DNA from: Gammaproteobacteria bacterium
Lineage (GTDB): Bacteria > Pseudomonadota > Gammaproteobacteria > JAHELT01
DNA length: 38,320 nt
Direction: 5' to 3'
NCBI GenBank assembly: GCA_029861595.1
Contig: JAOTYY010000006.1
Span: 1-38,320 of the forward strand
The notes beneath the pieces were generated by a model that saw only the letters and a program-made list of their open reading frames with translations, was not told where the DNA came from and ran no database searches. Both the position numbers and the translations under genes were made by a program. How positions within the stretch are numbered: position 1 is the first letter of the stretch; each line of letters begins with the position of its first letter. Positions 33,471 to 38,320 of the stretch are shown here, in pieces.

Positions 33471-33923
33471 ATGAGTGATGTGATCATACTGTTGGTGGAA
33501 GATAATCCTGACGATGCGGCACTGACGTTGCGCGCGTTGGAAAAGAACGATATCACCAATGCCATGGTTAAGATCGCCGGTAACGGTGTGGAAGCGCTGG
33601 ACTATCTGTTTGGGACCGGCGAATACGCGGGCCGCGACACGGCCGCGCAACCGCAGCTGATACTGCTGGATTTGAAGATGCCGAAGATGGACGGTATCGA
33701 GGTGCTGCGCAGGCTGCGCCAGGACGACCGCACGCGGCTGCTGCCGGTGGTCGTGTTGACTTCATCCGATGAAAAGGAAGACATCGTGAAAATCTATAAT
33801 CTCGGGGCGAACAGTTATATTCGAAAGCCGGTCGATTTCGATGAATTTACAGAAGCAGTTCGGCAGCTGGGCGTGTATTGGCTGCGCTTGAACATGGTGC
33901 CGCCAAGTGAAAACGAGCGCTGA
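33471..33923 (+). CDS. CheY-like response regulator (Rcp1 type), single domain
   Basis: 150 residues, one receiver domain and no output. Acidic pair E10/D11 in LLVEDNPDD, phosphoacceptor D67 in LLDLKMPKMDG, switch Thr in VVVLTSSDE, and Lys in IRKPVDFDEF are all present, so it should be phosphorylated. The loop EYAGRDTAAQPQLILLDLK is typical of the Rcp1 subgroup, which pairs with phytochrome-like or PAS histidine kinases. A REC-histidine kinase gene follows after about 70 bases, then two more receiver genes, so this is the first gene of a signalling operon. It starts 68 bases after bufC, probably from its own promoter. Confidence 0.92.
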   Translation: MSDVIILLVEDNPDDAALTLRALEKNDITNAMVKIAGNGVEALDYLFGTGEYAGRDTAAQPQLILLDLKMPKMDGIEVLRRLRQDDRTRLLPVVVLTSSDEKEDIVKIYNLGANSYIRKPVDFDEFTEAVRQLGVYWLRLNMVPPSENER

Positions 33924-33993
33924 TTCGCTTCGTTAAGTGCGCTCTTTCGGGGGAACGTGTCCCCGTACGCCGACAGGGAAGGGGAGATTGCTG

Positions 33994-35274
33994 ATGTCGC
34001 CTAGCGCCGCGAAATCCAAATCGTCGCAGGTCGCGACGATCTTAGTCGTGGACGACCTCGATGTGAATCGCCAGATTCGTTGTGCGGTGCTGAAACAGGC
34101 CGGTTACCGGGTGCTGAAAGCGCGTGACGGATGCGAAGCACTGCAGGTAGCTTCCAAGAGCCCACCGGATCTTGCTCTGTCCGACATCCTGATGCCGGGC
34201 ATGGACGGTTTCGAGCTGTGCCGGGCATGGAAAAGCGATGCCAGGTTTCAGGCCGTGCCGTTCGTCTTCTACAGCGCCACTTACACCGAACCGAAAGATC
34301 AGGAATTCGCCCTGCGTCTGGGCGCCGATGCGTTTCTGCGCAAGGGCGCCGACAATCAGGAGTTCCTTGCAGAGATCGCACGTTTACTGGATGCGCCGAT
34401 TCATCACCCTGACAATGAAGTGCGCGATGAGGGCGTGTTTTACCGAGAACACAGCGAACGGGTGGTGCGCAAGCTCGAGGACAAGTTGTCCGAACTGGAA
34501 CGCGCCAATCAGGAAATCAGTGATCGCGAGGAACAATTGCAGGGAGCGAAACGCCAACTGGAGCAGCGCGTAGCGGAGCGCACGGCAGAACTCGTCGCCA
34601 TCAATAAAGAGCTGGAGTCGTTCGCGTATACGGTGTCGCATGATTTGCGTGCGCCGCTGCGGCTGATCAATGCGATAAGTCACGACATGCTGGAGGCATT
34701 CGACGACAGTACGCCACCGTCGCTGGTTGACAACGCCAACGGCATACGGCGTGCGGCCAATCGTATGAACCGCCTGATCGACGAGTTGCTCGAGTTGTCG
34801 CGAGTCACGCGCCGGGTACTGAAACGAGAGCGGGTGGATCTCTCGCACATGGCGCGCGAAGTGGTCGACGAGTTGTTGTTGACGACGCCTGATCGTCACG
34901 TCGATGTCACTATTGAAAGCGGGCTTTTTTTGATAGCCGACAAGGAGCTTTTGCACGTCGTGTTATCGAATCTGTTCGACAATGCGTTGAAATACACGGG
35001 CCGTGAAAAGAAGCCGCGGATAACCCTGGAGCAGCGCACCGAGCAGGGACAGGTTGTCTACGCCGTGCAGGACAATGGCGTTGGTTTCGACCAACGCGAC
35101 GCCAACAAGCTGTTTATGCCGTTTCAGCGTTTACACCGCCAGGATGAGTTCGAGGGTGCCGGCATCGGCCTCGCGACCGTCGCCCGCATCGTCCATCGCC
35201 ATGGTGGAGGTGTCTGGGCAAAAGGTGCGGTCGGCGAGGGTGCGACGTTCTTGTTCTCGATTCCGGAGGTGTAG
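33994..35274 (+). CDS. Receiver-histidine kinase hybrid (REC-HisKA-HATPase)
   Basis: About 426 residues from the ATG at 33994, which has AGGGGAG 8 bases upstream; the longer track start lacks one. An N-terminal receiver (~14-130; D20/D21, phosphoacceptor D64 in LSDILMPGMDG) is followed by a coiled coil (~145-205), a HisKA domain with phospho-His near residue 216 (VSHDLRAPLR), and HATPase_c (NLFDNALKYTG, DNGVGFD, GAGIGLATVARIV). It has no membrane helix or sensor, so its input is phosphorylation of the receiver. The HisKA/ATPase sequence is of the phytochrome-kinase type that usually phosphorylates Rcp1-like regulators, such as the gene just upstream. Confidence 0.92.
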   Translation: MSPSAAKSKSSQVATILVVDDLDVNRQIRCAVLKQAGYRVLKARDGCEALQVASKSPPDLALSDILMPGMDGFELCRAWKSDARFQAVPFVFYSATYTEPKDQEFALRLGADAFLRKGADNQEFLAEIARLLDAPIHHPDNEVRDEGVFYREHSERVVRKLEDKLSELERANQEISDREEQLQGAKRQLEQRVAERTAELVAINKELESFAYTVSHDLRAPLRLINAISHDMLEAFDDSTPPSLVDNANGIRRAANRMNRLIDELLELSRVTRRVLKRERVDLSHMAREVVDELLLTTPDRHVDVTIESGLFLIADKELLHVVLSNLFDNALKYTGREKKPRITLEQRTEQGQVVYAVQDNGVGFDQRDANKLFMPFQRLHRQDEFEGAGIGLATVARIVHRHGGGVWAKGAVGEGATFLFSIPEV

Positions 35275-35374
35275 CATCCGCCTGCAACCGAGCAACCGGT
35301 TAAATATTCCGCCAGGCTCGCCGTAACACTCTTTCGATCGCAGAATAATCTCACTTTGCAAGAATTCGACCTTA

Positions 35375-35821
35375 ATGTCCGTACCTTCTCTGGTAGTCGT
35401 CGAACCGGACGAGACCGAAGCCGCTTTACTGCGCACGGCGCTGTCGAGCAGGTTTCCCCGGGTAACGGCGATTCAAGCCGTTTCCGGCGATGCGGCGTTG
35501 CAGCATCTGACCGACCAGTCGCCTGCACGCAAAATGCATCCGTTGCTGCTGTTGTTCGATGTGCAGTCATTCGACGATTCGGTTCACGACGTGCTCAGCG
35601 CGGTGCGTCGGGTTACACGGCTGGTGCATATGCCCATCGTGGTATTTGTCCGCGAGAATGCAGGCGATGAACTGGACCGGGCACATGCGTTGCGCGTAAA
35701 CAGTGTGATCGCGAGACCGGACAGCAGCGAGGCATTCGTGGATGCAGCCGTGCGCGTGGCGGACTACCGGTTGAACTTGAACCAAACGCCGGGATCAGGT
35801 GTAGATGGTCACGCCACTTAA
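35375..35821 (+). CDS. Degenerate receiver-domain protein
   Basis: 148 residues with the receiver fold pattern but altered active site. The first strand reads LVVVEPDETEA (E10, D12). A phosphoacceptor candidate is D62 in LLLLFDVQSFDD, without the usual MPxxDG. The switch Thr/Ser strand reads PIVVFVREN with no Thr/Ser, and the conserved Lys is replaced by Arg (IARPDSS). It probably does not switch by normal phosphorylation and may act as a binding or decoy module. Its 3' end overlaps the REC-GGDEF-EAL gene by 17 bases, so the two are coupled. The ribosome binding site is weak. Confidence 0.8.
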   Translation: MSVPSLVVVEPDETEAALLRTALSSRFPRVTAIQAVSGDAALQHLTDQSPARKMHPLLLLFDVQSFDDSVHDVLSAVRRVTRLVHMPIVVFVRENAGDELDRAHALRVNSVIARPDSSEAFVDAAVRVADYRLNLNQTPGSGVDGHAT

Positions 35822-37469
35822 CGTGCTGATAGCGGAGGATTCCGTGGACGACACCCTGGTGCTGATCCGGGAATTGCAGCACGGGGGGTTCGAGCCGAAC
35901 TACCAACGTGTGGAGACGGCCGAAGCGATGCGCGCCGCGCTGCAGGAACGCGACTGGGATCTGGTGATAGCCGACCACAAGATGCCTAGATTCAGTTCCA
36001 CGGAAGCGCTGCAGGAGGTAAAAAGTTCTGCTCTCGACCTGCCCGTGATCATCGTTTCCGGAAATATCGGCGAGCAGTTCGCGGTGGACGCCATGCGTGC
36101 GGGCGCGCACGACTACATAATGAAAGACAGTCTCAAGCGTCTGGCCCCGGCGATCGAACGCGAACTGCGGGAGGCCGAGACCCGGGCCGCCCACCGGCGA
36201 GCCGAAGATACGATACGCCATATGGCGTATCACGATGCGCTGACGGATCTGGTAAACCGCCACGAGTTCGAAACACGGCTGGATAAAGCACTGGCCAGCG
36301 CGCTTGCCCGCGATACCAGTCACGCCCTTCTGTACCTGGATCTGGATCAGTTCAAGATCATCAACGACACTAGCGGTCATGTGGCCGGTGACGAACTGCT
36401 CAAACAACTGGCGGTGGTGCTGGCCGGTCTGGTGCGCGACAACGATACCCTGGCCCGACTGGGGGGCGATGAGTTCGGTATTCTGTTGGAATCGTGTCCG
36501 CTGGACCGAGCGCGCGAGATTGCCGAGAGCATACGTCACGCCGTGGAGAAATTCCGTTTCGCCTGGCAGGGACGGATGTTCAGCATCAGCGTCAGTATCG
36601 GTGTCGCGGCTATCAGCAGAAGTGCGCGCAGCACTAAAGATGTGATGAGCGCGGCGGATATGACCTGCTATGCGGCGAAGGATCTGGGCCGAAACCGCGT
36701 GGAGGTTTTCGTACAGAACGACTCCGAGCTGACACGGCGACAGGGCGAGATGGAATGGGTCTCTCGTATCAACCAGGCGCTGGTGGAAGATCGCCTGGTC
36801 GTGTATCAGCAACGCATTGTACCGTTGCACGGCGCTGGCGCGTTTGGCCGCGAGATGCTGTTGAGGATGTACGATGAAGACGAAACGCTGGTACTGCCCG
36901 GTGCCTTCATTCCTGCCGCGGAGCGTTACAATCTCATGCCCGCCATCGACCGGCGGGTTATTGATCTGGTGCTGGCGAACATCCAGCACGATCAATCCGG
37001 CGATGTCTGTTTCATCAATCTGTCGGGTGCCTCGTTGAGTGATCATTCGTTTTTCACCTACATTCGCGACACGCTGGAAAAATACGCGGTACCACCGCCA
37101 CGCATCTGCTTCGAGATAACCGAGACTGCCGCGATATCACACCTCCCTGCGGCAATCGAATTCATCCGTGGCATCAAAGAGGAAGGTTGCAGATTTGCGC
37201 TGGACGATTTCGGCAGCGGCTTGAGCTCGTTTTCGTACCTGAAGTCCATTCCCGTCGATTTTCTGAAGATCGACGGTGCGTTTGTGCGCAACATACTCCT
37301 GGACCGCGTCGATTGTGCGATTGTCGATGCCATCACGCGCATCGCACAAGAGGCGGAAATCGAAACCATCGCTGAATCGGTCGAGGACGATGCGGTGAAG
37401 CAGCGTTTGCGCGCGCTCGGTGTGTGTTATGCGCAGGGTTATTGCATCGAGTATCCGCACGCCTTATAG
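35805..37469 (+). CDS. REC-GGDEF-EAL response regulator (c-di-GMP turnover)
   Basis: 554 residues. The receiver (~5-125) has E11/D12, phosphoacceptor D57 (IADHKMPRFS) and Lys in IMKDSLK. The GGDEF domain (~150-300) has intact GGDEF and an inhibitory RDND site. The EAL domain (~320-550) reads EML at the signature but keeps INLSG, FEITETAA, LDDFGSG, FLKIDG, IAESVE and AQGY, so hydrolysis is plausible. It is the cytoplasmic output of the histidine kinase system upstream, turning phosphorylation into c-di-GMP change. The EAL half closely resembles the membrane PAS-GGDEF-EAL protein at 17.8-20.9 kb, suggesting they are paralogues. Confidence 0.93.
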   Translation: MVTPLNVLIAEDSVDDTLVLIRELQHGGFEPNYQRVETAEAMRAALQERDWDLVIADHKMPRFSSTEALQEVKSSALDLPVIIVSGNIGEQFAVDAMRAGAHDYIMKDSLKRLAPAIERELREAETRAAHRRAEDTIRHMAYHDALTDLVNRHEFETRLDKALASALARDTSHALLYLDLDQFKIINDTSGHVAGDELLKQLAVVLAGLVRDNDTLARLGGDEFGILLESCPLDRAREIAESIRHAVEKFRFAWQGRMFSISVSIGVAAISRSARSTKDVMSAADMTCYAAKDLGRNRVEVFVQNDSELTRRQGEMEWVSRINQALVEDRLVVYQQRIVPLHGAGAFGREMLLRMYDEDETLVLPGAFIPAAERYNLMPAIDRRVIDLVLANIQHDQSGDVCFINLSGASLSDHSFFTYIRDTLEKYAVPPPRICFEITETAAISHLPAAIEFIRGIKEEGCRFALDDFGSGLSSFSYLKSIPVDFLKIDGAFVRNILLDRVDCAIVDAITRIAQEAEIETIAESVEDDAVKQRLRALGVCYAQGYCIEYPHAL

Positions 37470-37503
37470 AATCGACGGCGCCAGCCTGCACTTATGTCGA
37501 ACT

Positions 37504-37519
37504 AACGCCGCTCGGCGTT
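37504..37519 (+). terminator. Stem-loop after the signalling operon
   Basis: AACGCCG-CT-CGGCGTT is a perfect dyad 35 bases after the REC-GGDEF-EAL stop. No T-tract follows, so it is a weak or factor-assisted terminator at best. Confidence 0.4.
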
Positions 37520-37662
37520 GACTAACACAGTAACAATCCGTGACCGCAGTGGCTCAACGCCCTGCGCGCTGGTGTCGCGCATCGCTGCGCCAATTCTGCA
37601 GTCCATGCGCAATGGCGGAGCGGGTATAGAGATCGATCAGTTGTGTCGTTGGAGTGATGACC

Positions 37663-38320
37663 ATGCTGAGTGATACTTTGACGAGAACGATTTCGTTGGC
37701 GCCTGCGGTTGTGTTCAGTGCGGGCTTTGCGCTGGCAATGCCGCTGCTGGCGCAGTCATCCGCTGACGTGGAGATGAGTGGCATCAGCGGTTCGCCGCAG
37801 GCTCCCCGACACCACTTCCGGTTACGCAACCCTGCCGCACTCGGCTCGGCAGAAGCCGAACGAATCTACCACATTGCCAGCGAATCGCTGCGCACCGGAT
37901 ATGCCGCTTCCGGGGTAGCTGAAGCCCAGGTTTACCAGAGCTGGCGCCGCTTCAACACGGCACCCTACCTGTCCAGTACGCACGGCAACCACTACATTAA
38001 CAACTATGCCAACGAGACAGGCCATGTATACGGCCGTTTCGAGGAGGCCGGAAAGCTGCCGGTCGGCACGGTAATCGCTAAAGACAGTTTTGCTGTCACC
38101 GAAACCGGCGGTATCTTACTGGGGCCGTTGTTCGTAATTGAAAAATTGCCGGCTGGATTCAATGAAATCACGGGTGACTGGAGGTACAAACTGGTGCAGC
38201 CCGATGGGACGTTTTTCGGTGAAACTGAAGGCCGGGGCGCCGAACGCGTCGAGTACTGCATCGCCTGTCACTGGGCGGTGGAGCATCAGGACCACTTGTA
38301 CTTCATCCCGCGCGACTACC
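37663..38320 (+). CDS. Cytochrome P460 family protein (3' end outside window; not in ORF track)
   Basis: I translated this frame by hand; it is open to the window end, which is why the track omits it. The ATG at 37663 has GGAG 8 bases upstream (another ATG is at 37657). A signal peptide with core LAPAVVFSAGFALAMPLLA and likely cleavage after LLAQS directs it to the periplasm. The P460 domain shows VYGRFEEAGKLPVGTVIAK, GPLFVIEKLPAGFN, GDWRYKLVQPDG, GRGAERVEYC and the heme site CIACH, then HLYFIPRDY near the cut. Cytochromes P460 oxidise hydroxylamine or related nitrogen compounds in some bacteria; many homologues are untested. About 219 residues are visible and only a short tail should be missing. 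Confidence 0.85.
   Translation, partial: MLSDTLTRTISLAPAVVFSAGFALAMPLLAQSSADVEMSGISGSPQAPRHHFRLRNPAALGSAEAERIYHIASESLRTGYAASGVAEAQVYQSWRRFNTAPYLSSTHGNHYINNYANETGHVYGRFEEAGKLPVGTVIAKDSFAVTETGGILLGPLFVIEKLPAGFNEITGDWRYKLVQPDGTFFGETEGRGAERVEYCIACHWAVEHQDHLYFIPRDY

Noticed and set aside
35613-37046. 477-aa ORF on the minus strand opposite the REC-GGDEF-EAL gene
   Set aside because: Shadow of a well-supported coding frame; similar antisense ORFs occur under several other genes here.
1-38320. tRNA genes, CRISPR arrays, prophage or integrase genes
   Set aside because: No T-loop-like GGTTCRANYCC with matching acceptor stem, no regularly spaced direct repeats and no phage or integrase motifs were noticed when reading the window by eye; this is not a covariance search.

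Overview
The window is about 38 kb of GC-rich, densely coded DNA. A fused RlmKL rRNA methyltransferase, YggX, a YdcH-like protein, RNase D and many c-di-GMP proteins point to a free-living, respiring gammaproteobacterium. No genus can be named from sequence alone. I saw no rRNA, tRNA, CRISPR array, prophage or intact insertion sequence.

Left part (1-5.5 kb): the tail of an unidentified gene, then a small catabolic group (alpha/beta hydrolase, aldehyde dehydrogenase) that ends in what looks like the 5' stub of a flavin reductase gene. A palindromic repeat separates it from a convergent operon: MetY-type O-acetylhomoserine sulfhydrylase, an alpha/beta hydrolase and a DUF3052 protein.

Middle left (5.7-17.1 kb): a membrane CHASE2 Ser/Thr kinase with a non-ATG start behind an 11-codon leader ORF. 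Next come two tandem PQQ-type sugar dehydrogenase lipoproteins; the first carries a C-terminal di-heme domain. The second overlaps by ATGA a B12-binding/radical SAM protein with the tail motif WYCCAEPT, the Cys form of the CUAEP/CCAEP-tail family. Then come yggX, a convergent ATP-grasp ligase, an A-type Fe-S carrier and pckA.

Middle (17.2-30.7 kb): a scar where the 5' end of a SAM methyltransferase gene abuts the 3' end of a TrmO-like gene; a membrane PAS-GGDEF-EAL protein; an HDOD protein; a fused hydantoinase/5-oxoprolinase; rlmKL; a hairpin-rich intergenic element; rnd; a membrane-anchored alpha/beta hydrolase; and a small cupin.

Right part (30.9-38.3 kb): the most interesting block is bufABC (31.4-33.4 kb), a bufferin-type RiPP metallophore operon: a secreted six-Cys precursor, a DUF692/MNIO enzyme and its DUF2063 partner. 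A strong intrinsic terminator sits between precursor and enzyme, which would favour precursor over enzyme. The promoter region has three ACGT boxes, two of them inside an inverted repeat. A four-gene signalling run follows (CheY-like regulator, REC-histidine kinase, degenerate receiver, REC-GGDEF-EAL). The last gene is a cytochrome P460 cut by the window end and missing from the ORF track.

Themes: periplasmic redox and metal handling (PQQ enzymes, c-type hemes, P460, bufferin, Fe-S carrier, YggX) and c-di-GMP/two-component signalling.
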